Shown in pieces: positions 34,701-46,867 of a DNA stretch of 64,000 nucleotides (the first letter of the stretch is position 1; each line of letters begins with the position of its first letter). The position numbers were made by a program, and so were the translations under genes. The notes under the pieces were generated by a model. That model ran no database searches and was not told where the DNA came from. It worked only from the letters and a program-made list of their open reading frames with translations. Origin of the DNA: Varanus komodoensis (lineage: Eukaryota; Chordata; Lepidosauria; Squamata; Varanidae); NCBI RefSeq assembly GCF_004798865.1, contig NW_025336599.1:1906271-1970270 (forward strand), in the 5' to 3' direction.

Positions 34701-35685
34701 CATGTGCGCTCCAGCCAAGCCATGCCCCACATGGGAGTCCCTGTGCCATTCTTTCCACCTCCAAAACATTTTGTAAAGAATGGCATTTCCTGTCTCCTCC
34801 ATCCCTTCGCATACACATACTGTTAGGGAGCAGCTAAGTCTGGAAGGCCCCCTAGGAGAGTGTGAGAGGCAAGCTTTTAAACAGTAGTTTGGGGAAACAA
34901 GTGGCTTAGGAAAGAAGGGTCTTTTATCCTCTTAGTTCAGGAGCATAACTCCAGTGGTGTTAATCATGCGCACCAAAGGAGGGACCTAGGCCACACATCA
35001 TTGTGATGCATGGTCACTACCTTAACGTGCAAACACATTCTTGCAGAGATAATGTTGAGCGCATAAGAGCTGCAGTGTGAGCATCTGTGTAGATACCCTG
35101 CTTTGTTTATTTGTCGCTTAAAGCCTCAAGAACAACAGCAAAGTTTTAGAATCGCTTTACTCCAAGGTGCTAAAATCTTGTGTTACTTTCAGGAGGTGTT
35201 AAATGCAAGGCAGAAGGAGAGACCAGAAGCTGAAGGAGAAAATGGGACAGGGCTTATCTGTAGGGCTGTGAACTCTCAGCAACATTTGGTCAGTTACTAG
35301 ATGAAGTGCTAGGATGGTGTTTGGCTAAACAAGAGTTCCTCAGTCTAGTCCCCTCAAGATATTTTGGACTGCAAATCCCATCATTCCTAGCCAGCAAGTC
35401 CAGTTGAGGAAAGCTGGATTCTATTGATTTGTTAAATTGCTCATAGCATTCTTATCCTGCCCTTCAGCCAAAAAGAGTCTCTGTGCAGCCTTATGAGGTT
35501 AAATCATAAGACAGTTCCTGCCTGCAGCTTCTAGTCAACAAGGCAGACACAAAAAGACACTGGGAGGGAAAGAGAAAGGGGCAAATCAGGGATCTGAGCC
35601 ATAGCTGCAAAGTTCAACAGGTTACGAGGGTTGGACGGGTGACTTCTTCTGAATGTATTTGGAAGTAATACAAGGAACTGAAGAT
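31770..35685. other. Non-coding stretch right of the CpG island
   Basis: No recognisable exon. A copy of the palindromic repeat with gaaataagccctgttgaat lies at 32168-32235 and another palindromic word (actgcaaatcccatcattcc) at 35369-35390. A donor-like ctgGTAAGT on the minus strand near 32292 has no supporting frame. Confidence 0.4.
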
Positions 35686-35687
35686 GG

Positions 35688-35860
35688 GTTAGATATTCCT
35701 CCCCTTCTCAATCTTATCCTCACAGCAACCCTGTGAGGTAGATCAGACTAAGAGTGGGTGACTGGCCTGAAATCACCCAGTGAGCTTTGTGGCCAAGTGA
35801 GGACTAGAACCTTCATATCCTATGCCCCCTGTCCAACACTAACCAGTACACTGCACCAGC
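35688..35860 (-). mobile_element. MIR-like tRNA SINE
   Basis: On the minus strand it reads gctggtgcagtgtactggtt (tRNA-like head), then ggttctagtcctcacttggc, a CORE-like middle cagtcacccactcttagtct and ctcacagggttgctgtgagg. The L2-type tail is not preserved. Confidence 0.8.
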
Positions 35861-38195
35861 TCGCAGCTGTATCTAGGCATGGCAAAATGACCAGCATCAT
35901 TGAGGGATTCAAGCACCGGACTAGGCCTCAGGGGAAACAGATGAGGTTCTGTCTGCACTGGCTGTTAGGGGGTTGGTCTTCCCATTCCAAGGCTGGAGCA
36001 CTGTCTACCAGCTACAAAAATCTAGGAATCTGAACTATGGTCCTGGGAAGCTGTTTGGGGCCTAAAATTGCTCCTCTGCTACCTCACAGATTGATTTAAT
36101 GTTATCTTCTGCAATGACCATCTGTCTCACAAATTGGAGTGAGTTTTAAAATACAAACTGCATAAGCAAATCCTTAAAACAATATCCACTACACGAATCA
36201 TTAAAATAAGAGCAGATACCATATTAATAGCAACAGCACCAAAATCTTAGTATGCTAACATTAACTAAGAGCATGTTCTATTAAATACACACTTAAGACT
36301 TCTGCAGAACCCCTCAGTAAAAGTCCAACAACAGATATTGCAAAGATGTGGAGCCAGCACAACCTTTCTGTGGTATCCCCCAATCCCATGGAGATTGAGC
36401 AAAGGGAGCGAAGAACAGATCCTTCATTGCTGATCTGGATGCCCTGTTGAATGTACCAGTGTGTGAAGACAACTGTTCCAGCAGTTCTGAACGCCTCAGT
36501 GAAGGAGCAAGATAGACGTTGAAAGAAATATGTTTCAAGTGTTTCATTAATGAGTCAGATGCCATATTTAATTGTTTAGGTTGAAAGTTAAAGGTACTTT
36601 TGTTTATTCAATTTCTTTCTTTGGTACAGAAGGGAATGATAGAAATGAAGGCCTTTTGGCAGTAATAGGTGGCATATAAATATGTGCATAAATAGTATCC
36701 TACAAGTACTTTTATTAAAAGTAAATTGTCCACATTGTGCCCTCCATTGTGCATAGTATTTTACAGCAGAATGCCATGCATGGAAGGATCCCTGCCACAG
36801 GAAGCTTGCAGCCTAAATTTGGTTCCCCTGAAGTTCAACTTTGGTTTCTTTAGTCAGATCATGGGAGTGGCATCTCTGGACTTGTGCCTGACATCCTGCT
36901 GGGTCCCACATATGAGTCCTGACATATGGCCTGGTGGTGGATTATTCCTTTCGCCCCAGAGCAGAGATGTTGAACTTCTTCCAGACCAAAGTCAAAGCTC
37001 TTGAGAGCTGTATTCCAGTTGTCAGTGGGGAGGAAGGGAAAGTGGGTGAAGAAGAAATGCCAAAACTCCCAGCGTAAGATAGCATAAACCTGTCCGTGCC
37101 AGCAACCAAGCCTTAGGAGAGGGATCTCAGCCTCTGAGAATGGGAAAAATGTGTGAACGGCCGGAAAGCACAAAAAGTGGCAATCAGAGGAAGGGGGAGA
37201 GGTGGTGGGATGAGGTTGTGGCCATCGGGGGAACTGAGGCTGAGGCCAAGATAGGAAGCATTTCCAGAGGCATGCTGGGAGCAGGCAAATATTCCAGAAG
37301 TTCATGGGCTTAAAAACAAGTGGGTGGTTTTGTGTTTGTTTCTGTTATTTTGCAATATTTCAGTGACTCCCAAAGAAAGGGAAGGCAGCCACTTTCCCAT
37401 GAATAGAGAAAAAAAACATTTGCAAAGCACTGGGGGCGGGATGCAAGGAGGAAGAGAGATTTCATGTGGTTTCCCAGGCACATGAAATGGAACTATGTAG
37501 ATGAAACTGCCCAGTATTGAGCATAAACGTCAAGGAAAGCTGTCCCGATCCATTCATTGACAACGGGGGTGGGCAGTTTTGGAAGCCATTTTCACCCCTC
37601 AGTCCCCCATTGAGCCACACTCCATTGGATCCCTTGCAGTTTGCAGGGTGTTGAAATGGGTAAATCCACCAGATTTCTGTCTGTATCCCCTAGCAAACTG
37701 CAAGGAACTCCAAGGTGGTCAGTTCCTGCTTCTTTCCTATACAATACTCATATGACTGTATGGAAACTATGTGACACCATGGCCCTCCAAACTGCCCCAA
37801 CAGAGCGTATTTTCCCTCACTCTGTGCGTTACAGATGCATATGGTACCCCAATGATAAGCATGGAAGATAAAACACTGTAGGAAAGCAGTCCTGATACAA
37901 ATGTCCATGTGGTCATATTGGGAACACCGTGCCATAAGAAAATGCCTGTAATAGAAACAATCACGTTGAGGTGATTATTTTGCAGTGCTGCATGAATGGA
38001 CATCACCAGTAACGGGGTGGGTGCAAAAGAATGACAGCTACACACACTCCCGTTCTGGAAGAGGATCTAGAAATTCAAGAACTTCTGCCAGAATTCAGGA
38101 GGAGGGGAATGCCAGGCAGAGTGAACTGAAAAAGCAATAAATGGAAAGGTGAGAGAGACCCTCTCATCTCTCATGTGGTGTCAGGGCTTAAGAGG
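35861..38195. other. Non-coding stretch
   Basis: No gene seen. An inverted repeat pair (cccttgcagtttgc and gcaaactgcaagg) sits at 37632-37710. Confidence 0.45.
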
Positions 38196-38199
38196 CTCT

Positions 38200-38270
38200 G
38201 GAAAGACGAGTTAAGTGGTTAAGCATGTACTCCCTGCAAACAATGGCCAAGGTTCAAGGTGGAGCTTGTC
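38200..38270 (+). repeat. Possible tRNA-derived SINE fragment
   Basis: The words gttaagtggttaagcatgta and ccaaggttcaaggtgg have the spacing and content of tRNA A and B boxes. No tail or body was recognised, so this may be chance. Confidence 0.3.
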
Positions 38271-38499
38271 TGACCAGGAAATTCCCCCCTCCCCCTCCCC
38301 CCCCCATGTGTGTGTGTGTGTTGTGGAGGGAGAAGAAACAGAAAAAGGGGGGTGCATGATTTTTGGAGAACATCCTACACCATAATCCTTTGGTGTAGGG
38401 ATGAGAAAAAGATTACTCTCAGACATTTTCTTCGACAATAGTCATTTAAGGAATGTGCACCAGCTGGAGAGCCCTACCAGGGCCACTGGGCTCACCACT

Positions 38500-40170
38500 G
38501 GGGCCACGGGGCTCACTGCCTCACATGGCGTGCTGGAGTGGGGAGATGGCAGGATATCCGGCTGTGAAAAAGACCACCAACGGACCACCAATTTCACTGG
38601 TCTGGGGTGTGTGCACAGGCAAAGCCCCACTGTCTGTCCTGCCCCAAGTGCCAGGAAAACCAAGGCCGAGAAGGCCCAGCAGGTCTGGGTCATGGAGCAG
38701 TCATTTGAGCACATGGGATGCAAGTGGGGGGATATACAGCAAAGGCTCATCTGTACATTCTGGTAATGATTGATTGCGCCACGCGGCACCCTGAGGCCAC
38801 CCCATTGCACAATATTACTGCCCATGAGCTCTTGCAGGTTTTTCTGCGGTGGGATTCTCCAAGGATCAGGGGACGAACTTTATCAGCGAGGTGTTGCAAC
38901 ACCTGTGGAAGACTGTGTGGATTGGGTTCCTGTGGACATTGCTCTCTCGCCCTTGAACCATCAGGCTAGTTGAGAGGCTCAGTCGTACCCTCAGGCAGAT
39001 GCTGAGGAGGTTTGTGGTGGCTTGCCCTCATCGACGGCCCATGTTGTTGGGACCACTGATGCTTGCAGTGAGGGAAGTACCCAGGCCTCCCTGGGCTTTT
39101 CTCCTTTTGAATTGCTCTATGGGCATTGACCCAGGGGATCTTAGATCTAGTGAAGGAAGACCGGGCAGCTGAGTCAGAAGGCCATGCTGCAGTATGTTTT
39201 GGAGATGTAGAAACATCTTGGGGACATAGAGCAAAGAGCCAAGGGTAACTTTTAAAAGGTTCAGGAAAAACAGCAGCTTTATTATAACTGCAAAGTGTAT
39301 CCCCAAGAGTTCAAACCCAGGCAAAGCATCTTGCTACTGTTACCCTTGGACAGTGGAAAGTTTTTCACACAGTGGCAAGGTCCTATGGGGTCATTTGGAA
39401 GATAGAGCTAGTGGATTACAAGATCCAGCTGATGGACAGGCAGTGGCCATCTTTGTCATGTAACTCTTCTTAAGGGTTGGAGGGAAAGGACAAGCCAGGC
39501 CCACCTCACCAAATGTCTTCAAGTTTGGAGGGAACAGTGCTGAAGCAGCTTGGAACTGCCAATGGCCTTCTCCTGGACCCCAGGTTGAGTCCTCAGCAGG
39601 TGGTATGGGTAAGAATGTTGGAAGGCGAGTTCCCAAGGGTTTTTTTCCAAATTACCCAGGTGGACTCACTTGATACCTCACCACCTCATTGCAACAGCCC
39701 AGGCGCAGTGGTCCAAGTTCCAGCCCAGCCCTAACCCCACATTCTGTGACAGGGGATCATAGAAGAGGTGGAGAATATGCTCTGCCTGGGAGCAATTGAG
39801 GTATCTGTGAGCCCTTGGAGGAGCCAGCCCATGTTAGTGACCCAGCAGGACGGCAGTAGTCATTTTTGTACTGATTTTAGAAGAGTGAATTTAATCTCAG
39901 AGTTTGATGCATACCACATGACACACATGGAGTTGGGCCAAGCCCCTTTCTATTTACCCTGGACCTCTCTCTGCATGACCCCATGCCTTCCCCATCAGGC
40001 AGAGACGTAGGTGACAGCATGCAAATGCCAGTTTCTTCTCCCGTGAGGGCCCTTGGATGCAGTGGGGGTGGTGGACCCCTCTTGGGCATGAGGGGCCATT
40101 GGGGCTCACTGCCTCACACGGAGTGCTCAAGCTGGGGAAGAACATGGTGAGACTGCCCGTGAAGACTCAC
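38500..40170 (+). mobile_element. Fossil Ty3/Gypsy element with integrase before RT (Gmr1-like order)
   Basis: A decayed retrotransposon interior. The integrase core lies at about 38690-39200 (recognisable word CATRHPEATPL, the usual DxATRxPEA block, followed further on by an LLFELLYGH-like piece). The post-integrase region is near 39300-39470. The start of the reverse transcriptase lies at about 39560-39940 (SPWRSQPMLVTQQDGSSHF and FCTDFRRVNLISEFDAY). In most Ty3/Gypsy elements the RT precedes the integrase. The reverse order is typical of the Gmr1-like group of vertebrates. The fossil is badly broken, with at least half a dozen interruptions, has no LTRs in view, and meets a truncated CR1 at its right end. 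It is old. Confidence 0.75.
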
Positions 40171-41411
40171 CTGAGCTGCCACCCCAGACAGACAGATCTG
40201 GTGTTGGCGCTGGGAAAGCTGGAAGCCCGTTCATGGGATATGATCTGGTGGGAATCACAGAAACTTGGTGGAATGAGAGGCAAGTCTGGAATGTGAACAT
40301 AGAAGGGTATCACGTGTTTAGAAAGGACAGGAAGGGAAAGAGAGGTGGGGTCGTGGCTTGATACATCAGGGAAGGGACAGGATGCAGTGAGATAGATTGC
40401 AGCACAGATGGGGATTCGGTAGAGGCAGTCTGGGTGAAACTTTGGGGTTTTGACAGGGAAAGAGACCTGACAGTGGGGGTATGTTATCGCCCTCCAGGTC
40501 AACTTGAGACCCTGGACGATGTCCTGACAGGCCAGATTCTAAGGATATCTCGGGGGAGAGACACAGTAATTATGGGAGATTCCAATCAATTCGCTTCCCA
40601 GAAGCTATAGAGGGAGGGTTTTTCACACAGAGGGTCCGAGAGGCGACGAGGGGGGAAAACATCCTTGACTTGGTCTTGACCAATAGGGAGGAGCTGATAG
40701 ATGAAGTACAGATTAGGGGAGCTCTGGATGCGAGTGATCATCCTTTGCTATGAGATCAGGGGACTGGGGACGTGCAGCAGGTTGAGCACTAGAAGCTGGG
40801 ACTTCAAGACGGCCAACTTTGGCCAACTGAAGGCCAGACTGGGGAAAGTCTCCTGGGATAGGTTAGTGGAAGGCAAGCGAGTTGAGGAGGGGTGGATAGC
40901 ACTCAAAAGGGAGGTTTTGGAGGTGCAAGCCTTGACGATACCTCTAGTCAGTAAGGTGGGTAGGCAGAGGACAGTGTCGCCATGGATGCGAAAGGAGGTG
41001 GTTAGAGGGATTAGATGAAAGAGGAACCTCTGTAGGAAATGGGTACTGGGGGAAATAGACAAAAGGGTATACCGGGAGGAGGAGGCCCATTGCAGAAGGA
41101 TTCTTCGCAAGGCTAAGGCTGATTATGAGCTGAGACTTGCCAAGAATATCAAGAGCAACAAAAAGTGGCTTCTTTCAGCATGTAAATAGGAAGAGGAAGG
41201 GGAGACAAGTGGTGGGACCACTAAATAAGGAGGAAGGAGATCCAGTGACTGATACGAGGGAACAGGCACAGATGCTAAATGACTATTTTGCCTCTGTGTT
41301 CTCCCCAAAGCAGGACGGGGGATATCTGCATAGGAGATGAGATGAGGCTGGGGACTTAGGGGCACAGATTAGAGTCACCCCCCCCTTGAAGTCTAGGGGC
41401 TCCTCAGGGCA

Positions 41412-42494
41412 TTGGACATTACAAAGGCGCCAGGCCCTGACAGGTTACACCCGAGAGTACTTAGAGAGCTGGCAGGGGTTCTCTCACGCCCGCTGGCCTC
41501 CATTTTTGAGACCTCGGTGAGAACAGGTGAAGCTCCAGAGGACTGGAGAATGGAATCAGTGGTCCCAATTTTCAAAAAGGGTAGTAGAAAGGATGTGGGG
41601 AATTATAGACCGGTTAGCCTTACGTCCATTGTAGGAAAAACAATGGAAAGGCTCATAATAGAGAGAGATCTAGTGATGCTAGATAGGGAAGGGAGGCTGA
41701 CAGCCACACAACACGGCTTCCGCAAAAACAGGTCCTGCCAGACAAACCTTGTGGAATTCTATGACAAGGTTTCAAGATGGCTAGATGGAGGGGATGCAGT
41801 GGATGTGGTATACCTGGATTTCAGCAAGGCCTTTGACAAAGTGCCCCATGATATCCTGGTGGAGAAGCTGAGGAGTTTTGGGATACACCAAAGCACTGTC
41901 CGGTGGATTAGGGCATGGTTGTCTGACCGAAAGCAGAAGGCAACCATTAGTGGGGAATCATCGGGATGGCGGCCAGTGTCAAGTGGGGTCCCCCAGGGCT
42001 CTGTCCTGGGGCCGATCCTGTTTAATCTTTTCATTAACGACATGGAAGAAGGGGTGAACAGTCTGCTGATCAAATTCGCAGACGACACTAAAACTGGAGC
42101 AGTGGCCACAACTGAGGAGCAGGTACTCCAGATCCAAAAGGATCTGGACAGGCTATGGAGGTGGGCAGGAGGCAACAGGATGGTGTGCAGTGTGGATAAG
42201 TGCAAGGTCTTGCACTTGGGGCATAGGAATAGGTGTCATAAGTACAGGTTAGGTGACAAGTGGCTGGAGAGCAACACTTGTGAAAGGGACGTCGGGGTGC
42301 TGGTTGACTGCAGGCTAAACATGAGTCAGCAGTGTGATGCGGTGGTCAAGAGGGCAAACGCCACCCTTGGTTGCATAGCCAGAAGTGTGGCTTCTAGATC
42401 AAGAGAGGTATTACTACCACTCTACATGACTCTGGTGCGCCCGCAAGTGGAGTATTGTGTCAGTTTTGGGCCCCTCATTACAGAAAGGATATAG
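41412..42494 (+). pseudogene. CR1 ORF2 reverse transcriptase domain
   Basis: An open frame of 360 residues. It has KAPGPDRLHPRVLREL and NYRPVSLTSIVGKTMERLI (RT motifs 0 to 1), VVYLDFSKAFDKVPHDIL (motif A), [20 protein letters not shown] (motif B') and LLIKFADDTKTGAV (motif C, FADD), so all three catalytic aspartates are present. It ends near residue 350, where one base is missing relative to other copies (the VEYCV-QFW word) and the frame changes. The RT core itself looks intact; the whole ORF2 does not. Confidence 0.9.
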
Positions 42495-42844
42495 CCAGGT
42501 TGGAGTCAGTGCAGCGTAGGGCCACAAGGTTGGTGGCCGGTTTGCAGGGGATGCTGTATGAGGCGAGACTGAGGGAACTGGGTCTCTTCAGCCTGGAGAA
42601 GAGGAGACTCAGAGGGGATATGTTGGCGACATACAGGTATGTGAGGGGGTGTCACGCGGAGATGGGTAGAGACCTGTTCTCCCCTGCAGAGGAAGGCAGG
42701 ACGCGCTCCAACGGAGGAAAGCTCAGGGAGCCAAGGTTCCATTTGGATGCCAGGAAGCACTTCCTGGCAGTCAGGACCCCGAGGGTGTGGAATGGGCTTC
42801 CACGAGAGGTCATTGAGGCCCCATCGGTACCCCATCAAGGATAG
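42455..42844 (+). pseudogene. CR1 ORF2 C-terminal segment
   Basis: A frame of 129 residues continuing ORF2 after the frame change: [52 protein letters not shown] and [15 protein letters not shown]. Near its end the expected VRVFKDRLD block is replaced by another short sequence (HQG then stop), so this copy also has a damaged C-terminus. Confidence 0.85.
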
Positions 42845-42957
42845 GCTGGACATCCACATGGTGGGCATGTTGTGAATGGAGCCAGCTGGTGCCAGAGGCC
42901 AGACTAGATGGCCCAGGAGGCCCCTTCTGACTCGCTCTGTTTCTATGTTTCTATGTA

Positions 42958-45500
42958 TTTCGTGGATTTTATTAAGCTCTTACAAAAAAGAAGGGGAACC
43001 CAGTCCTCACCATCTCCTCCTACCAAATCCAGTGGGTACAGCTGTTCCCAGACCAGTACCTGCCTGCTCTGTAGCCACCAAAGAAGAAGAGCTTGTCAGG
43101 GAAATAAGGGCTCCGGCCCAGCTCAGCACCACCAGTATGGTTCATCAGTACACAGCCCTTCAGAAACAGATTTAGGGCATGCTCCTATGCATTTTTAGGC
43201 AGAAACAAGTCCTACAGCTCCCAGCATTCCCTATCTAGTATGGCTGACTGAGGAGTTCTGGGTGGTTGCAGACTGCGTCAGAGCGTGCACAGAAGGCCTC
43301 AAGGCTGCATGGGTGAGTCTGGCCACTTTGCTTTTTCTACAGTGAGAAACCCAACTGCCCTTCACCGGCATGTTCCCTTGGGTTTTGACTGCTGTGGCTT
43401 AAAGCGTGTGTGCACGCACGCACATTCACATGCTCCAGTCAGTCTCAGTCAAAGTTTTCTTGCATTAGAGGAGACTGAGATCTCTTCAGGAAGCCAAAGG
43501 TTTAGCATGCTGCTCAAGCCAAAGTTTAATTAGATCAGCAGCCAGCACGATGTCTGCTGAGGGAAATGAAGAAAATGTTTGCAGGATGCTCACCTGAAGG
43601 TCACAGAAAGAGCTTAGGAAAGAGGAATGGAGGGGAAAGGTGGACATGAAACTGCCCTGCACTGGGGTTCAGGAGAAACAGGACTAATTTTAAGTCAAAA
43701 AGTGGAAGGCAGAGCCAGAGAAAGAGAGAAGGGAAGAACAGAAGGAAAAGATGCCAGAAAGAGTCTGAACTGCTGGAACTGGTGAACTGGTTGAAAGAGT
43801 GTTGGATCAAACCAATATTGCTTGGAAAATACAGAGACACTATCTCTTTATATTAGCCAAATGCATTCATTGCTATCCTCATCCTCATCATCCATAGTTA
43901 TTTCTCATATGGTTTTATGGCACACATGTATCCAGATTTTAAAACATTTCTCTGATAACATTCTTCGCTAGCATTTTGCATGCTGTTGTTTGAAACCCTT
44001 TCCTTTTTGTTCAGCGAACCCAAACCTACTAACTACTTTCCACGCTTCCTAAACTAGATAGCTCCACCACAGAGAAATTTAGGGCAGGTTTGGCAGAGGC
44101 AGCAAGGGCAGAAAAGTCTTCCACAGAGTGGGAGCAGGAAAGGCCCTAGGCACGGAACATCCAAAATGGAACGCAGACTTGCTGTCTTATCCGGATTCCC
44201 TTCCATTCATGGAAAAGGGCATCGCTGGTTTCATCACCCACATTCCTAATTTTTAAACTAAATCTCAGGTTCTTATGAACAAACCAGCCAAATGAAATTC
44301 TGACCTTTCTGTGGTGGACTTTAACTCCCCAGTATCTCTAGATGCAAAGCTCTCTCGGGGTCCCTGAAAACCTAGGAAGGTACACAAGGGCTCCCTAGCC
44401 ATGGCTTTAGCTTCTAATGCCAGCTCTATAGGACTTAGCTTCTGGGGCTTGTGGGACTGTGCTGCAGCTGATGGAAGGATGGCCTCATCCAGCCAAGGCA
44501 AACCTTTATGTTCTTTTGCAGACAGGAACAAGTGACCTGAACTCAACAGGCCACTGGTCCCAGAGTAGACGAGCTCTTGATAATGCCTTTGGTAGCCTGT
44601 GCCAATGGGGGCAGGGGAATGCTTTATCTCTGCACATCTAATGTTGCACTATCTAATCCACACTCGGGGGCATGAAGTGAAAAAAGGGTTTGATCTTCTC
44701 ATTTAGACATCAAAACAGTTAATTAAAGATTATGTGAAAATGCAGAAGAGTTCATGGCGTGCCACTCACAGTTACTGATTAAGAAAACCCTTATTCACAC
44801 CAGGAAATGTGTTGGTAATTGCGGAGAGAGTTACAAGTACTATGCAGAAGCCTAAAAAGCCATTAAGGGACATCTTTTTGAGCACAAAGAAGAAGGCAAA
44901 CAAGTTAATATGCAAGGCGAAGCATTGTTACAGAATATCTAGGGCTGCCAGTTCTTTCGGGCAAGAGAGCTCTCCTTCTCAGACCGTTTTGGTGTTCTTG
45001 CAAACAGCTGTTATTTGAGTTGTGGGCTCCCTGGTTTACCATTCAGACTTTTACAGAAAATAAAATAAATTCATTTGGTTTACATTTCAATGCAAGCAGA
45101 CCTAATAGCACAATTAGGAACAAATATACAGACCAGACCGAAACTCAGTGATCCTTTGAACTGCATACTTCTGTAGAGATGCATGTCATTTTTGTTCACA
45201 AGTCATGGAAATGTCCTGTTCACCATCCTGAACATAACTGCAAGTAGAAGGATACATTACCCAACTTTTTGCAAGTTCCTGATTGATTAAAAATGTAAAT
45301 TGTGTGTGTGCAGATGTTCATTCTTTATGGGAGGATGTGCATTTTTGGTGCACATCTTTGAAAACTGTGCATTTTTCCTCTTTGAAAAGCACACTTTTCC
45401 CCTTTCAGAGAAATGAGAAAAGAGTTTAAGCAAATGCAGGAAAGAAGGAGAGGTGAGCTATAAATGATGCTCAGAGAATTTTGATGATCACAAATCATAC
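42958..45500. other. Non-coding stretch
   Basis: No gene seen. Near 43178-43265 are two of the dispersed palindromic words (ctcctatgcatttttaggc and cctacagctcccagcattcc). Confidence 0.45.
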
Positions 45501-45502
45501 AT

Positions 45503-45516
45503 GTTCACCCACCCCT
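45503..45516. repeat. BovB target-site duplication, left copy
   Basis: GTTCACCCACCCCT, identical to 46868-46881. Confidence 0.92.
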
Positions 45517-45525
45517 TTGTTGTTG

Positions 45526-45762
45526 TTAGTCGCGAAGTCGTGTCCGACCCATCGCGACCCCATGGACAGCATTCCTCCAGGCCCTCCTGTCCTCCACCAT
45601 CCCCCGGAGTCCACCTAAGCTCACACCAACTGCTTCAGTGACTCCATCCAGCCACCCCATCCTCTGCCTTCTCCTTCTTTTGCCTCCAATTGTTCCCAGC
45701 ATCAGGGTCTTCTCCAGGGAGTCCTTCCTTCTCATTAGGTGGCCAAAGTATTTGAGTTTCAT
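45526..45762 (-). pseudogene. BovB ORF2 C-terminal segment
   Basis: A 78-residue frame: LKYFGHLMRRKDSLEKTLML, RMGWLDGVTEAVGVSLGG and DRRAWRNAVHGVAMGRTRL. This is the closing block of BovB-type ORFs, which ends close to the 3' tail. Confidence 0.88.
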
Positions 45763-46053
45763 CTTCAGTATCTGGCTTCTAAAGAGCAGTCAGGGTTGAT
45801 CTCCTATAGGACCGACTAGGTTGATCGGCTTGTGGTCCAAGGGACTCACAGGAGTCTCCTCCAGCACCACTATTCAAAGGCCTCAATCCTTCGGTGCTCA
45901 GCCTTCCTTATGGTCCAGCTGTCACAGCCATACATTGCAACTGGGAAAACCATAGCCTTGACTATACGCACTTTTGTTGGCAGGGTGATGTCTCTGCTTT
46001 TTAGTATGCTGTCTAGATTTGCCATAGCTTTCCTCCCCAGGAGCAAGCATCTT

Positions 46054-46866
46054 TTAATTTCTTGGCTGCAGTGTCCGTCTGCGGTAGTCTTGGAGCCCAG
46101 GAAAATAAAATCTGTCACTACCCCCATCTATTTGCCAGGAAGTGAGAGGACCGGATGCCATGATCTTAGTTTTCTTAATGTTGAGTTTCAAGCCAACCTT
46201 TGCACTCTCCTCCTTCACCTGCATCAAGAGGCTCTTTAGTTCCTCTTCACTTTCTGCCATGAGAGTGGTATCATCTGCATATCTGAGGTTGTTGATATTT
46301 CTCCCAGCAATCTTAATTCTGACTGGTGATTCATCCAGCCCCGCCTTTCTCATGATGTGCTCTGCATATAAGTTAAATAGGCAGGGCGACAGTATACAGC
46401 CTTGCCAAACTCCTTTCTCAATTTTGAACCAATCAGTGGTTCCGTATCCAGTTCTCACTGTTGCTTCTTGACGCGCATATAAGTTTCTCAAGAGACAAAT
46501 AAGATGGTCTGGTACTCCCATCTCTTTAAGAACCTGCCACAATTTGTTGTGATCCACACAATCAAAGGCTTTAACATAGTCAATGAAGCAGAAGTAGATG
46601 TTTTTCTGGAACTCCCTAGCTTTCTCCATGATCCAGTGTATGTTGGCAATTTGATCTCTAGTTCCTCTCCCTCTTCGAAATCCTGCCTGTACTTCTGGTA
46701 GTTCTCGGTCCACATACTGCTGGAGCCTAGCTTGTAGGATTTTGAGCATAACTTTGCTAACATGTGAAATGAGTGCAATGGTGCGGTAGTTTGAACATTC
46801 TTTGGCATGGCTCTTCTTTGGGATCGGAATGTAAACTGACCTATTCCAGTCCTGCGGCCACTGTTG
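46054..46866 (-). pseudogene. BovB reverse transcriptase domain, N-terminus missing
   Basis: The frame is open from the truncation point. It shows ECSNYRTIALISHVSKVMLK, PEVQAGFRRGRGTRDQIANI, FIDYVKAFDCVDHNKLW (motif A), KGVWQGCILSPCLFNLYAEH (motif B'; family members usually have GVRQGC) and NLRYADDTTLMAESEEE (motif C, YADD intact). It breaks after SWQIDGG. A second frame at 45870-46127 then carries FIFLGSKTTADGHCSQEIKR and MYGCDSWTIRKAEHRRIEAF. Dead as it stands. Confidence 0.9.
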
Positions 46867-46867
46867 A

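Larger units (their letters stand above)
40205..42957 (+). mobile_element. CR1 LINE, longest copy (endonuclease to 3' tail)
   Basis: Begins inside the ORF2 endonuclease (YDLVGITETWWNE-like and GVCYRPPGQ, 40230-40500) and continues through the linker, the RT (41412-42494) and the C-terminus (42455-42844) to the 3' UTR and a ctatgtttctatg tail. The endonuclease part has several frame changes, while the RT is open for 360 residues. High similarity to the copies at 23.1 and 61.9 kb indicates recent family activity. Its 5' end abuts the Gypsy fossil. No target duplication is visible, as is usual for CR1. Confidence 0.92.
45517..46867 (-). mobile_element. RTE-BovB LINE, 5'-truncated, bounded by a perfect 14-bp duplication
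   Basis: On the minus strand it runs from the fingers of the RT (IPIPKKSHAKECSNYRTIAL) to the BovB C-terminus and 3' tail (gtcggacacgacttcgcgac then taacaacaac). GTTCACCCACCCCT flanks it on both sides without mismatch, so length (1351 bp) and insertion point are exact. One frame break lies just after SWQIDGG, where bases are missing relative to the family, and more follow. Perfect flanks and long open frames suggest a fairly recent insertion. Confidence 0.93.

Noticed and set aside
34293-34802. 169-residue minus-strand frame with many Cys and Ala
   Set aside because: Four other overlapping frames of similar quality exist in both strands of the same GC-rich patch, and no domain is visible.
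41759-42205. 148-residue frame antisense to the CR1 RT (also 23227-23843 minus and 12188-12552 plus)
   Set aside because: Shadow of CR1 coding sequence on the other strand, seen in every CR1 copy.
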